64,000 nt of DNA from Hyphomicrobiaceae bacterium (lineage in GTDB: Bacteria > Pseudomonadota > Alphaproteobacteria > Rhizobiales > Hyphomicrobiaceae), in assembly GCA_020638055.1 (NCBI GenBank), contig JACKJH010000002.1, positions 124,001 through 188,000 of the forward strand, read 5' to 3'. Positions within the stretch are counted from its first letter, which is position 1; each line of letters opens with the position of its first letter. Positions 1 to 10,523 of the stretch are shown here, piece after piece. Both the position numbers and the translations under genes were made by a program. A model generated the notes under the pieces. It saw only the letters and a list, made by a program, of their open reading frames with translations. It was not told the origin of the DNA and searched no databases.

Positions 1-1
1 T

Positions 2-256
2 TCACAACCCTATTGCCGCATCAGTGATCTTGTCGATGCCGGAATCGCGAAACGGCAAACCGCATCGGACTATCTCAAGACCCTGGTCCGCTGGAGCATG
101 CTCGAAGAAATAAAGATCGGTCGAGAGAAGCTTTTCGTGAATACGAAACTTGGCGAACTGCTAACAACAAACGGTGACGGCATCACGAGGTATTCTCGTA
201 ATGCCTTGTTGCCTCCGGAGCCTCTGTTCACAAAGAATCAAATGATGCCCGAATAA
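2..256 (+). CDS. Fic family protein, C-terminal end (partial)
   Basis: Reading frame open from the left edge of the window and ending in TAA; 84 residues are visible. They contain segments such as YCRISDLVDAGIAKRQTAS, a conserved threonine/tyrosine helix (TASDYLKTL) and GREKLFVN. This is the winged-helix tail that follows the AMP-transferring Fic domain in many bacterial Fic proteins. The Fic core with its HPFxxGNGR motif would lie upstream and is not seen, so activity cannot be judged. The gene converges on ettA with only three bases between the stop codons. The assignment rests on the resemblance of the tail alone; a different DNA-binding protein with the same kind of winged helix is possible. 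Confidence 0.6.
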   Translation, partial: SQPYCRISDLVDAGIAKRQTASDYLKTLVRWSMLEEIKIGREKLFVNTKLGELLTTNGDGITRYSRNALLPPEPLFTKNQMMPE

Positions 257-259
257 ACC

Positions 260-1918
<1,659 letters not shown>

Positions 1919-2076
1919 TTTGGGCGCTCTCCTTGGATTTGCCGAAGTCTCGGGAATTGCGGAGGGTTCTAGCCGAAGCCGCGGCCCGCCTCAAGCATGG
2001 TGCGATCAAATAGAAATAAGAAAACCGTCGCGGGAAGGGCTTTGCGCAGCCATCAAATAGTGCGAGGCTTAGGACC

Positions 2077-2757
2077 ATGCAGGAGCTAACCGAACACCCC
2101 CGCCACCTTGTCTACTTTGCCGATCCCATGTGTTCATGGTGCTGGGGCTTCTCGCCCGTTATCAATGGGCTCGCCGATCATTTCGGAGCACGGTTGCCCG
2201 TTACCGTCATCATTGGCGGCCTGAGACCGGGCACCAACACACCGATGTCCGAAGAAATGAAAGCCGACATCCGCCATCACTGGGAACAGGTGCACGAGCG
2301 CACCGGCCAGCCTTTCGACTTGTCGTTCTTCGAACGCGAAGGTTTTATCTACGACACTGAACCTGCCGACCGCGCCATTGTTGTCATGCGGCTGCTCAAT
2401 CCGTTGGTCATGTTGTCCTACTTTAATTCAGTCCAGCGCGCCTTCTACGCGGAAAACCGCGATGTCACCAACGAAGAGGTTCTAGCTGATCTGGCAGCAG
2501 AACACGGCCTTGAGCGTGAGCGTTTCTTGACGGCGCTTCGAACCGACCAGGCGCGCAAATCCACGCAGGCCGACTTCGAAACCGCTCGCGCCTCAGGCGT
2601 AACAGGCTTCCCCACGCTTTACGCAGGAGACACCCAGAGCGGCTATGCGATGGTAACAACGGGTTACCGTCCACTCGACGGCCTGCCAGAAATTCTGGAA
2701 GACTGGCTTTCCATGCCACCAACCACCCCGACCACAAGCGATGTAGGACACGCGTAA
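2077..2757 (+). CDS. DsbA family protein (FrnE-like thioredoxin-fold oxidoreductase)
   Basis: 226 residues, thioredoxin fold. The active-site motif is in MCSWCWGFSP near residue 19, a CSWC (CxxC) centre, and the cis-proline segment GVTGFPTLYAGD appears near residue 175, as in the DsbA/FrnE superfamily. No signal peptide or membrane segment is seen, so the protein is probably cytoplasmic, unlike classical DsbA. Family members act as dithiol-disulfide isomerases or oxidoreductases on small or protein thiols; the substrate here is unknown. GAGG lies nine bases before the ATG. Divergent from ettA and followed by a clear terminator. Confidence 0.85.
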   Translation: MQELTEHPRHLVYFADPMCSWCWGFSPVINGLADHFGARLPVTVIIGGLRPGTNTPMSEEMKADIRHHWEQVHERTGQPFDLSFFEREGFIYDTEPADRAIVVMRLLNPLVMLSYFNSVQRAFYAENRDVTNEEVLADLAAEHGLERERFLTALRTDQARKSTQADFETARASGVTGFPTLYAGDTQSGYAMVTTGYRPLDGLPEILEDWLSMPPTTPTTSDVGHA

Positions 2758-2785
2758 CTTCTCAACACACCACGTGTCGGACCAT

Positions 2786-2827
2786 AAAAAACGCCGGTGC
2801 ACACATCGTGCGACCGGCGTCTTTATT
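2786..2827. terminator. Bidirectional intrinsic terminator
   Basis: Perfect stem ACGCCGGT / ACCGGCGT (2791-2798 with 2813-2820), preceded by an A run and followed by CTTTATT. It can end the DsbA-like gene on the plus strand and the small gene at 2852-3235 on the minus strand. Confidence 0.8.
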
Positions 2828-2851
2828 GCTTACTGCAACACTTGCCGCGTA

Positions 2852-3235
2852 TTAGCCTTCCAGACGCTCGGCAATTATCATGGGCCCACCGGCGGTTTCA
2901 ATGATGGCTTCGCGCGTGCCATAGCTTGTAACCGCTTCGGCAAGAACCTGTGCGCTGCCACCCAAATCCTCCAGCGCATCAGGCACGCACTCGACAAACA
3001 CGTACGAAATCGCCCGTTTTGCAACTTTGTCGGCAATCTCTTCACCGAATTCCTTGACCAGAAGCTGGCGTGAAACAACTACGACCGAAGACCCGTTCTC
3101 CGCCTTCCAACCAGCGGTTGGATAGCCGTTTTCATTCGCGACCGGCTGGAAGCCAAGGGCAGCGAAGGCCTCCGCTGCTGCATCCATGTCGTCCACAATT
3201 TGCATCGATGTAATTTCGCGTGCGGTAAGGCTCAT
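2852..3235 (-). CDS. Small protein of unknown function (possibly VOC/glyoxalase-like fold)
   Basis: 127 residues. AGGAG lies six bases before the ATG at 3235, so this start is preferred over upstream in-frame codons. The N-terminus ITSMQIVDDMDAAAEAFAALG, then GYPTAGWKAENGSSVVVVS, resembles the first beta-alpha-beta unit of vicinal-oxygen-chelate proteins, but no metal-binding histidine/glutamate set is evident, so function is not assigned. No signal peptide. Monocistronic between convergent and co-oriented neighbours; it shares the terminator at 2786-2827. A real gene is likely because of its good ribosome site and protein-like composition. Confidence 0.7.
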   Translation of the reverse strand: MSLTAREITSMQIVDDMDAAAEAFAALGFQPVANENGYPTAGWKAENGSSVVVVSRQLLVKEFGEEIADKVAKRAISYVFVECVPDALEDLGGSAQVLAEAVTSYGTREAIIETAGGPMIIAERLEG

Positions 3236-3389
3236 AATCATCTCTCCTCTTCGAGGTACGCACGATTTTTCCGTTTGTATGAGCGTATATTCCACCCAAA
3301 TGACGAGTCGGTTCTGTGCCTGTGATCACACGCGCCGGAGTTGAGATGTTTTGACGCGCAAAAGCCTGACCAAAAACAGAGCGCTTGTC

Positions 3390-4361
3390 TCATTTCGTGA
3401 CGATGAAGCGGGCGCGATTCTGCCAGCGCTCCTCGATCGCGCGCGCAATTTGATCTGCCGCAAAAATCGGAGCGTGTGCCCAATCAAATGTGACGGGCAA
3501 CTCTGGTTTCAGTTCACGCGTCGCCCCAACCTGCTTGAGCGCTTCATGGTAACGTCGAAATTTTTCACTGCCCCCTGAGGGGCTGAATACGTAGACGGGA
3601 CGGCCGCTCGCCAGCGCTTCGCCGGTCATTGAAACGCTGTCGGCCGTAACGATGATGAGATCAGCTTTTGCAAGAAATTGGGCGTAAGGGTTCTCGCCTT
3701 GGCCGCTGTAGAGAATATGCTGAAACGGTTGCAGTGCCGCAGCAAGAGCCACATGCACGGCTTCAGGCGTGCGGCGCGATGTTGTGACCATAAAACTCGC
3801 GCCTGCCTCGCCGATGCGTTTGATTGCAGCGGCCAGACACTCAATATCAACATCGCTGAAACGCCACACCTTCGCAGCGCCGCCAACCGCCAGCATGACG
3901 CGCGGTTGAGCCAAAGCCTCGATCGCGGGCGCAGGCAAAGTTCGCAACTCTTCCAGAAGTTCGGGCGTAAACCGATGCGGCGGCGTCAAAGTTGTGATGA
4001 CGTTGGCTCCCCTGCGCCGGTCATGCTTGGGCACCCAGATGAGGTCAGCTATTCGCGCCGATGTTCGCGGATCCTGCAGCGCCACCGTGAATGTCGCCAA
4101 ACCCGCGCGCTTGTGTAAGCGTCGCAACGCCGGCATAGCCGTTCGTCCGATGCCTATGGCAATCGCCGGCCACGGAGGCTCGCAAGCGAAATTACCCGGA
4201 GGCGGACCCCACGGCGCCAAATGCTTGGCAAGCCCGGCAGCCGCGATCCGTCTCCAAGTGTAGGCGACCCCGAGCGCCTCGGCGACACCTTGCGCCTGCG
4301 CCTCATGTCCAGCCTTTCCATCCGTAATCAGCCAAGCCTGCGCGCCTTCTAAAGGTTTCAT
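3390..4361 (-). CDS. ELM1/DUF1022 family protein (mitochondrial-fission ELM1-like, GT-B-like fold)
   Basis: 323 residues. The N-terminus has the family signature AWLITDGKAGHEAQAQGVAEALG; later come DLIWVPKHDRR, ILYSGQGENPY, VTADSVSMTGEALASGRPVYVF and SEKFRRYH. Bacterial ELM1-like proteins share a glycosyltransferase-B-like fold and are often found near envelope or lipid A genes, but their reaction is not established. GGAAGG precedes the ATG at 4361, better than the in-frame codon 45 bases upstream. No membrane segment. The region upstream contains an M2 repeat and the divergent Lrp-type regulator. Confidence 0.85.
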   Translation of the reverse strand: MKPLEGAQAWLITDGKAGHEAQAQGVAEALGVAYTWRRIAAAGLAKHLAPWGPPPGNFACEPPWPAIAIGIGRTAMPALRRLHKRAGLATFTVALQDPRTSARIADLIWVPKHDRRRGANVITTLTPPHRFTPELLEELRTLPAPAIEALAQPRVMLAVGGAAKVWRFSDVDIECLAAAIKRIGEAGASFMVTTSRRTPEAVHVALAAALQPFQHILYSGQGENPYAQFLAKADLIIVTADSVSMTGEALASGRPVYVFSPSGGSEKFRRYHEALKQVGATRELKPELPVTFDWAHAPIFAADQIARAIEERWQNRARFIVTK

Positions 4362-4497
4362 TCGGCGCCTTCCAAACCACACCCAGCCCGCTGCATTGCT
4401 GAGCAATTATATGAATGTATAGATCGTGAAACCATTTTGTTCCTTGCGCAAGACTTGGGTGTGAAAGTAGCCTGCGCGAACCGAAGCCGGAAGGCTT

Positions 4498-4561
4498 TAC
4501 AGCATTTTGCGACCAAGTTGATATCGGTTCGTCGAAGAAAATGCGACCAAACAAGAAGCTA
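4498..4561. repeat. M2 palindromic repeat module
   Basis: About 64 nt, reading AGCATTTTGCGACC then GGTTCGTCGAAGAAAATGCG and ending AACAAGAAGCTAGAG. Same unit as at least ten other places in the window, here in inverse orientation and with a degenerate left arm. Lies between the ELM1-like gene and the Lrp-type gene. Confidence 0.85.
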
Positions 4562-4620
4562 GAGCCACAGCACTCACCTTCCACTGCCACCGCCCACAAC
4601 GGCCAGGAAAGCCAGCTCGC

Positions 4621-5097
4621 ATGTCACTGCGTCTCGACGTCATCGATTGGCGAATATTGAAAGAGCTACAGGCAGACGGGCGCATGACCAACGTCGCTTT
4701 GGCCGCACGCGTTGGACTATCAGCACCCCCCTGCCTTAGGCGTGTCAGGGCCCTGGAAGAGGCAGGATTGATCAACGGCTATACCGTTTTGCTGGATGAA
4801 GCCGCACTCGGTTTCACGCTGACGGCATTTGCCATGGTCGGGTTGCACAACCAGGCCGAGGCTGACCTGCACGCGTTTGAAAATAAGGTGCTGGGTTGGC
4901 CGGTGGTGCGCGAAGCCTACATGCTTTCTGGCGAAAGCGATTATATTTTGAAGTGCGTTGCAGCCGATCTGCAAGCCTTTCAGGCTTTCGTTTTGGACGA
5001 CCTCACCGCTGCGCCGAATGTCGCCAGCGTAAAAACGTTTCTCACCATCCGCCGCGCCAAGCGCGAGCCGGGCGTGCCGATGAGCGAGCGGGAGTGA
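4621..5097 (+). CDS. Lrp/AsnC family transcriptional regulator
   Basis: 158 residues. N-terminal AsnC-type helix-turn-helix (LDVIDWRILKELQADGRMT, then NVALAARVGLSAPPCLRRV) and C-terminal RAM/ligand-sensing domain (GFTLTAFAMVGL, VLGWPVVREAYMLSGESDY, FVLDDLTAAPNVASVKTFLT). Members bind DNA as dimers or octamers and respond to amino acids; the effector here is unknown. The target may be nearby, since the outer-membrane protein gene lies convergent. A second, headless copy of this gene lies at 6349-6774, and the two share nearly all residues of the C-terminal domain. Confidence 0.93.
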   Translation: MSLRLDVIDWRILKELQADGRMTNVALAARVGLSAPPCLRRVRALEEAGLINGYTVLLDEAALGFTLTAFAMVGLHNQAEADLHAFENKVLGWPVVREAYMLSGESDYILKCVAADLQAFQAFVLDDLTAAPNVASVKTFLTIRRAKREPGVPMSERE

Positions 5098-5235
5098 AAG
5101 CGTTGGCCCCGGCGGAAATTATGAGCAGATCATGCACGTCGGAATACAGCAACAGGCCGCCTCTGAACAACCCATGGCGACCTGTACCAAATCCAAGTGC
5201 TTGAATTAATAAAGTCTGGTTCAGTCGATCAGTTG

Positions 5236-6135
5236 CTAATCGGTGCCATTGAAATGGAATGTCAACCTGGCACTGACCATGTGGATGTCATCGGGATTAA
5301 CGCGAACGCGGTGATCCGTTGTAAAGTCTATGCCCGCACAATTATTACCTACGCAGCCTCCGACCTCACCATTGAGCGAACCTTTGTGCGTTTCAGAGCC
5401 GAGGTTTATGTAGCTGTAGTCAACACCGAAACTCACGTTGCGGGCGATCATGTAGGCGACGCCGCCACCGAGTGTCCAACCTTGGTGGGTTTTCTCGGTG
5501 GAACCCTTGGCATCCCAAGCGGCGCTTGCGCATCCAACGAATAATACGCAACCTTCAGCTTCGCCCGCCATCTTTAGAGCCGTCGAAATTTCCGCTGATG
5601 CGTAACCGCCTTTGGCGTAAACGAGCCAATTGTCCCACGCATAACCCAAACGGCCGGAGGCCGTGAAAATTCTGTCTATGCTTGCCCGGATGGACTCCGC
5701 ACCCGCCGCATCCCAACGACCTGCACATCCAAATCCAGTGCAAAGAAAATCACCCCCGTCTGTCCAATCACCTTTGGCCGTATCGCTACTCTTGCCCCAG
5801 TCGCCTGACAGATCGACGCCGAAGACCCAGCGGCCAATCTGCTTTTGCACACCGGCGTGAACACCGCCCATCCAGCCATCTGTGCTGAGGCTGGCACCGG
5901 TTCCCAATCCAGGCAGGTCGTAGTCCCAATTCACATCGGCGCCAGACCATTGGTAGCTGCCCTGACCACCGATATAAAAACCGGTCCAGTCAACCGTACG
6001 CGCCACAATCGGTGCATCCTTGATGGAACCACCGTCCCTGGCGCCCCACAGGTCCGCAGCCGTTGCTGCTCCCGAAAATCCCGCACCAAAAGCAAAAAAT
6101 ACGGCAAGAAAAACATGCGAATTACGCTTGGCCAT
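5236..6135 (-). CDS. Outer-membrane beta-barrel protein (Omp25/Omp31-like)
   Basis: 299 residues. Signal peptide AKRNSHVFLAVFFAFGAGFS ending GAATA-ADL, then DWTGFYIGGQGSYQWSGADV, the usual first strand of the small alphaproteobacterial surface barrels (Omp25/Omp31, OprF-like fold). Repeated amphipathic strands with periodic glycine and aromatic residues follow (WTLGGGVAYMIARNVSFGVD) and the end is SARLTFHFNGTD, so the terminal Phe signal is three residues from the end instead of last. GGAG lies eight bases before the ATG at 6135. Likely a structural surface protein, perhaps with four extra cysteines (FLCTGFGCAG, CVGNNC) forming loop disulfides. Flanked by the intact and the truncated Lrp-type genes. 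Confidence 0.85.
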   Translation of the reverse strand: MAKRNSHVFLAVFFAFGAGFSGAATAADLWGARDGGSIKDAPIVARTVDWTGFYIGGQGSYQWSGADVNWDYDLPGLGTGASLSTDGWMGGVHAGVQKQIGRWVFGVDLSGDWGKSSDTAKGDWTDGGDFLCTGFGCAGRWDAAGAESIRASIDRIFTASGRLGYAWDNWLVYAKGGYASAEISTALKMAGEAEGCVLFVGCASAAWDAKGSTEKTHQGWTLGGGVAYMIARNVSFGVDYSYINLGSETHKGSLNGEVGGCVGNNCAGIDFTTDHRVRVNPDDIHMVSARLTFHFNGTD

Positions 6136-6348
6136 TTTCCCACTCCAAACGAAACAAGGTTCATAAAACTTCAATCATTTATTCTCTTGTTCTCTATACT
6201 TTGCATTGTAATCAGTTGGGTGACTATTTCGCCACATTAAGACGAGTTTCATCGGCAACGACGTTGTTCTAGACACAACTGAACGCCCGTAATCAATTGC
6301 AAGATAAGTAAGAACGCTGTTTTTTTATTTGGGAGGAAAAAAGTACTC

Positions 6349-6774
6349 TTGGCGCTTGGGGGCTTACCCTCAGGGCTTGCCCGCTCCACGTGCGCAAGAA
6401 CGGCCGTTGTCCACCCTCCTTGGGCAGCGTTTGAAGAGGCCGGGTTGATCAATGGCTATTCGGTACTTCTGGATGAAGCTGCACTCGGTTTCACGCTGAC
6501 GGCTTTCGCAATGGTTGGGTTGCATAATCAGGCCGAAACCGACCTGCATGCCTTCGAAAACAAAGTGCTGGGATGGCCGATCGTCCGCGAGGCCTACATG
6601 CTGTCGGGCGAGAGCGACTACATGCTGAAATGCGTGGCAGCAGACCTCAAAGCCTTCCAGGCGTTCGTGCTGGAAGACCTGACAGCCGCTCCCAACGTTG
6701 CCAGTGTGAAAACCATTCTCACCATCCGCCGCGCCAAGCGCGAACCGGGCGTGCCGATGTCAGAACGCGAGTAG
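6349..6774 (+). pseudogene. Truncated Lrp/AsnC regulator copy (RAM domain only)
   Basis: From about 6431 to the TAG at 6774 the frame encodes the C-terminal two thirds of the neighbouring Lrp-type protein almost unchanged (EEAGLINGYSVLLDEAALG, VREAYMLSGESDY, EPGVPMSERE), but the helix-turn-helix is absent and the upstream sequence is unrelated. The frame opens at a TTG with GGGAGG twelve bases upstream, so a short fusion protein could be made. Many differences from the intact copy at 4621-5097 are synonymous, which suggests selection on the protein until recently or arrival from a close relative. Without a DNA-binding domain it could only act by forming mixed oligomers. Confidence 0.75.
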
Positions 6775-6842
6775 CGCTGCCCCCGTTACATAGGGCGCAG
6801 CGCCAAGCGTTGTGAATAATCTGCTCCTCGAACGAAGCTCGC

Positions 6843-7316
6843 CTAATTGGCAAACGCTATAAAACCTTGCTGATCGGCCGAGACGTCCGTCATCACCTCG
6901 GCAACTCGTCCCCCAAACATCTTGCCAAGGAGCCCGGCATTCATGCTGCTGATATAGGCCTTGCCATCCGTTTTTTGATAAACGGCGATCGTGCAGGGCA
7001 TGAAAACGGAGATCTTTTTGTTCTGGTCCTGCTGCAGGATGTTGAAGGCATGATTTGCCTGGCAGAGGTTGATCAGTCGCACGGGAGGCAGATCACCACC
7101 ACCGTGCTTTTTCACGGATTGGTCCAGTGGCGCGACGCTGGCAACCACCCAGCCCTTGGCCAATGCGTTCTGTTTGATCTTCTCAACTGTCTCTTCAAGC
7201 CCCAGCGGACTGGCTGATTCATTGATCATCATGCCTGGCATCATGGTCCAACTAGCCACGCCTGTTAAAATTGCGCCCAACACAACACCAACAACAAGCA
7301 TTCCAAACGTTTTCAT
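6843..7316 (-). CDS. DUF302 domain protein, membrane-anchored
   Basis: 157 residues from the ATG at 7316, which follows GGGAAGGA. N-terminal membrane anchor or signal (MLVVGVVLGAILTGVASW), then a DUF302 domain: LEETVEKIKQNALAKGWVV, VRLINLCQANHAFNIL, ISVFMPCTIAVYQKTDGKAY and a C-terminal ISSMNAGLLGKMFG. The two conserved cysteines (LCQAN and MPCTI) and the methionine-rich segment after the anchor (MMPGMMIN) suggest a periplasmic role in redox or metal/sulfur chemistry, but DUF302 proteins have no agreed function. It stands upstream of no obvious partner; the porin gene is on the same strand 149 bases further on. Confidence 0.85.
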   Translation of the reverse strand: MKTFGMLVVGVVLGAILTGVASWTMMPGMMINESASPLGLEETVEKIKQNALAKGWVVASVAPLDQSVKKHGGGDLPPVRLINLCQANHAFNILQQDQNKKISVFMPCTIAVYQKTDGKAYISSMNAGLLGKMFGGRVAEVMTDVSADQQGFIAFAN

Positions 7317-7410
7317 GTATTTCCTTCCCTTGTTCCAATTTATTGTCAATTTTTTGAATTGATCCTATCGCGCATTCCCAGCCTATTGATTTACCTATGT
7401 TGATTTATGC

Positions 7411-7443
7411 ATAAAGAAGGGGGCCGCCCGAAAAACGACCCCC
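7411..7443 (-). terminator. Probable intrinsic terminator of the porin gene
   Basis: On the minus strand GGGGGTCG pairs with CGGCCCCC (7419-7423 with 7439-7443, one wobble) and is followed by TTCTTTAT, 22 bases after the porin stop codon. Confidence 0.6.
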
Positions 7444-7464
7444 TGGCAGTTCTGGGGAACACCT

Positions 7465-8790
7465 TTAGAATTTGATCAGCCCACCGAACTTGACAATGTG
7501 CATATCGTCGAAATCAATATTCCGAGCTGCAGCTGCCTGCGTTGGAGCGAGCGTGGCGTCGCCTTCGTAGTTGCGATACACCAGCCACATCGACATCGCA
7601 GCCGCGTCAATTTCCTGTAGGACACCCAGGCCCCACTGCTTCACGTTGCTGTCCGTGGCATAAGACCCTTGCGCGTTAATGAATGCCGTTTGATCTATTC
7701 CATCGTTACGCTCGCCGTATTCACCAAACAGCACGGTATGCCCAAGAGGCATCCATTTACGTCGCACACCGGCTTTCACGTACCAGTTGTCCGCAGAGTC
7801 AACCAGATTGGCAGGTGCGGTTGGCAGGTAGTCGGACTCCAGATGGCCATAAGCACCATACGCAAACAGGCCCGTGGGGACGTGCTGGATGTAGGCGCCG
7901 ATCTGGAAATAGCTGACCTGGTCGAAGTGCACGCCGCGGTATTCGTTGTTGACGTAATATGAAGCTGCCGCGGCGACCTTCACACCATTGAACTCGCCAG
8001 CGTATCTGGCTGCAACATCCCAGGCATCGTCTTCGCCCCAATCAGCCGAAACCGAGAAGCCGGCAAATGTGGGTGAATCATAGCGCACGTAATTGCCAGC
8101 ACCGCCGCCGCCCCCGCAATCACCTGCAAAACCGATGCGATTGGTTGCCCCGCGCGTGTTGCAATGACTGATGTCGGCCCACCTCAGACCGCCAGCGCGC
8201 ACACCATCGGAGTTGAGGTAGAAGAAGTTGTTATCGTACATAGCCCAATTGGCGGGCACGAACGTTCCCGAAGCATCAACAAACATCGCCGTATTGTCTG
8301 ACGCAGGTGAAAGCTGGCCCATACTGACTTTGCCGAGACGCTTGGAATCAATGAACCAGAATGATTTCTTCATGACGACACCGAAAGCGGCATCATCGTC
8401 ATCCTGGCTCAAGCCATAGAGCGGATCAGCCGTGTCCGCCTCGACGTGTATGAGATAACCGGCAGACAAACCCGGACGAATCTTTGCTGAGCCCTTTATG
8501 AAGAATCGCGTTGCATTAGATGTGCCCACACCAGTGACATATACGTTTGACTCCGAGCCATCATCCCACCACATGACCTGTTCGGCGACCCAGCCCGTGA
8601 TCGTGAGTGATACTTTGCGGTTGCCCTTGCGCGCTGTTGTGGCCTCAAGTTCGGCGACGCGCTCTTCAAGGTCGGCGCAGCAATCGCCGCCCAGATCGGC
8701 TGCGGTGGTCTGGGTTGCAAGTCCTGAGCCGGTTATTCCAACAGCCAAAGCAATTGCGCCAAATTTCGACCATTTATTTCCAATGTGCAT
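7465..8790 (-). CDS. Porin (Porin_2 family)
   Basis: 441 residues from the ATG at 8790, which follows a GGGGGCG ribosome site; an in-frame upstream codon would add 27 residues before the signal peptide. Signal peptide ends TTA-ADL; the mature N-terminus LGGDCCADLEERVAELEATT is the short trimerising segment, followed by KVSLTITGWVAEQVMWWDDG, the first strand of Porin_2 proteins (Omp2-like). Ends HIVKFGGLIKF with C-terminal phenylalanine for BAM recognition. Forms passive pores in the outer membrane. Paralogous to the porin at 20030-21505 and to the 45-codon ORF at 19857. Confidence 0.93.
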   Translation of the reverse strand: MHIGNKWSKFGAIALAVGITGSGLATQTTAADLGGDCCADLEERVAELEATTARKGNRKVSLTITGWVAEQVMWWDDGSESNVYVTGVGTSNATRFFIKGSAKIRPGLSAGYLIHVEADTADPLYGLSQDDDDAAFGVVMKKSFWFIDSKRLGKVSMGQLSPASDNTAMFVDASGTFVPANWAMYDNNFFYLNSDGVRAGGLRWADISHCNTRGATNRIGFAGDCGGGGGAGNYVRYDSPTFAGFSVSADWGEDDAWDVAARYAGEFNGVKVAAAASYYVNNEYRGVHFDQVSYFQIGAYIQHVPTGLFAYGAYGHLESDYLPTAPANLVDSADNWYVKAGVRRKWMPLGHTVLFGEYGERNDGIDQTAFINAQGSYATDSNVKQWGLGVLQEIDAAAMSMWLVYRNYEGDATLAPTQAAAARNIDFDDMHIVKFGGLIKF

Positions 8791-9155
8791 CAATTCGCCC
8801 CCAGCGTGGTTCGTCAAAAACCGGTAATCGATCTGATCATCGCTTTTTTTATTTGATTGAAAAACATTCAAGACGAACGACGTTGCCTTAACACTGCGCG
8901 TGTGTGGCGTTAGAACTACATATTATAAAAAAAATTCTGATTCATGTCAGCCATCTGATGTGTATTGATACTTCGCAAGGAAAGCCTGGAAATCTGGCAC
9001 GTTGAGAGTTGTCAATTAGGATGCAACTACGACGTGATTTATACGACTTGTGATGGATCAAATCCGGCTTCGTTTGTCAGCGCTATGTCGCCTGATTCGG
9101 AATTCGATTATGGTTCCGCAATGCGAGAACCAGTCCTTTCAAGGTGGTGCGTTGA
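8791..9155. other. Intergenic region upstream of the porin
   Basis: 365 bases between the porin start and the end of the histidine kinase gene, both on the minus strand. AT-rich around 8920-8940 (ACATATTATAAAAAAAATTC), as expected for a strong porin promoter, but I cannot fix -35/-10 boxes. No convincing ORF, RNA gene or repeat module. Confidence 0.5.
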
Positions 9156-10523
9156 TCAGGTCGCGCGTTGTGCCGCAGGCAATATTACCCGCGCAACAAA
9201 GCCTCCAGCCCGGTTCTCAAGGCTCAGTTCGCCATCCCAGGCCTCCGTTATGTCTTGCACGATGGAAAGGCCAAGGCCGGCGCCGGTCGATGAGGTATCC
9301 AATCTTACGCCACGCTGCAAAAGCTGCTCAAGAGAGCCGCCGGGAATTCCAGGGCCATCGTCACGAACACTGATTGTCACGTACCCCTGCTGTTGTCGTG
9401 CTGAAACCCATATTTTGCCGCGCGCATGGCGCGATGCGTTTTCCAAGAGATTTCCCAAAGCCTCGACCAGGTCATCAGGATCTATCTTCACGAAAAGCCT
9501 CTGTGGCACTTCGACGTGCCAATCAATATTGACGCCCTCTGGTGAGCGCTTCGTAATCCCCAGGACTTGTTGCAATCCCGCTGCAAGATCCGCTTCGGCG
9601 TTGCCTGATGCCTCACCTAGCCGCGCACGCACCATCTGGCGGTCTACGTGGCGGCCCATCACCGTGACGAGTTCTTCAAGATTTGCCGCTGTTTCAGCAT
9701 CACCTCGTCCTGCCAATTGGCGTGCCTCCGCACGCATCACCTGCAACGGCGTTTTCAGACCGTGCGCCAGATCGGCCGCACGCGCTCGGGCTTTCGTAAT
9801 TCGTTGCTCCTGGGCTTGCAGAAGCGAATCAATTTCGCCCACCAGCGGTTGGACTTCGCCCGGCCAGTCTGAACCGAGCTTGGCTCCCTTCCCGCTCCGT
9901 ATCTGAGATAGGGCTGCCTGAATTCGTTCCAAAGGCCTCAACCCTACACGCACTTGGACCCAGGCCGCAGCAGCAAGCAGTCCCGATATGATGACAAGAA
10001 ACGGTAGGAGCGCCTTGGAAAAATCCCACACAGCACGCCGAACCTCAGAATCATCAATCGCAACGGCAAAGATCACCGGTTCCCTACCCAAGCGCTCCGA
10101 CAGGACAACGCGCCGCTGCACCGCATAGAGCGCTTCCCCCTTCGGCCCTGCGACCATGACGTGGATAAGGCCGCCATTTTCACGAGGCACAGGTTGTAGT
10201 TTCAGTTCCTGATCCCAAAGCGAGCGGGATCGCAGGGTTTTGCCACTGGGCAAAGCAATTTCCCAATACATACCAGAGAACGGCTGACCAAACCGAGGCT
10301 CGGCTGGCAGCGTCTTGATGACAAGATTGCCATTGCTGTCGCGGTCGATCGCAGAAACGAGTTCTACAAGGTTTGCATTGAGCTGCCTTTCGACCCATCC
10401 TTCCACGTGCTGGCGAAACAGGAACGATAAGCTAAAGGCAGCAATGGCCACTGCGGCGACGATCGCAATTGTTCCTGCAAGCAACAGGCGCATGCGCAGC
10501 GACAAAGTTGCCGGAAGCCTCAT
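9156..10523 (-). CDS. Sensor histidine kinase (PhoQ-like)
   Basis: 455 residues. Membrane segment about 11-33, periplasmic sensor region about 35-165, second membrane segment about 171-192 (LLPFLVIISGLLAAAAWVQV), HAMP-like linker, phosphoacceptor motif ARAADLAHGLKTPLQVMRAE near residue 250, then an ATPase domain with N box LGNLLENASRHA, G1 DDGPGIPGG and G2 TGAGLGLSIV. The LAHGLKTPL form is typical of PhoQ-like sensors. The start overlaps the stop of the response regulator by four bases (ATGA), so the pair is translationally coupled. The PepSY genes next door suggest a signal from the periplasm or membrane; the ligand is unknown. Confidence 0.93.
   Translation of the reverse strand: MRLPATLSLRMRLLLAGTIAIVAAVAIAAFSLSFLFRQHVEGWVERQLNANLVELVSAIDRDSNGNLVIKTLPAEPRFGQPFSGMYWEIALPSGKTLRSRSLWDQELKLQPVPRENGGLIHVMVAGPKGEALYAVQRRVVLSERLGREPVIFAVAIDDSEVRRAVWDFSKALLPFLVIISGLLAAAAWVQVRVGLRPLERIQAALSQIRSGKGAKLGSDWPGEVQPLVGEIDSLLQAQEQRITKARARAADLAHGLKTPLQVMRAEARQLAGRGDAETAANLEELVTVMGRHVDRQMVRARLGEASGNAEADLAAGLQQVLGITKRSPEGVNIDWHVEVPQRLFVKIDPDDLVEALGNLLENASRHARGKIWVSARQQQGYVTISVRDDGPGIPGGSLEQLLQRGVRLDTSSTGAGLGLSIVQDITEAWDGELSLENRAGGFVARVILPAAQRAT

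Noticed and set aside
8965..9906. 313-codon plus-strand frame
   Set aside because: Mostly antisense to the histidine kinase gene and rich in Ser, Arg and Pro, typical of a shadow frame.
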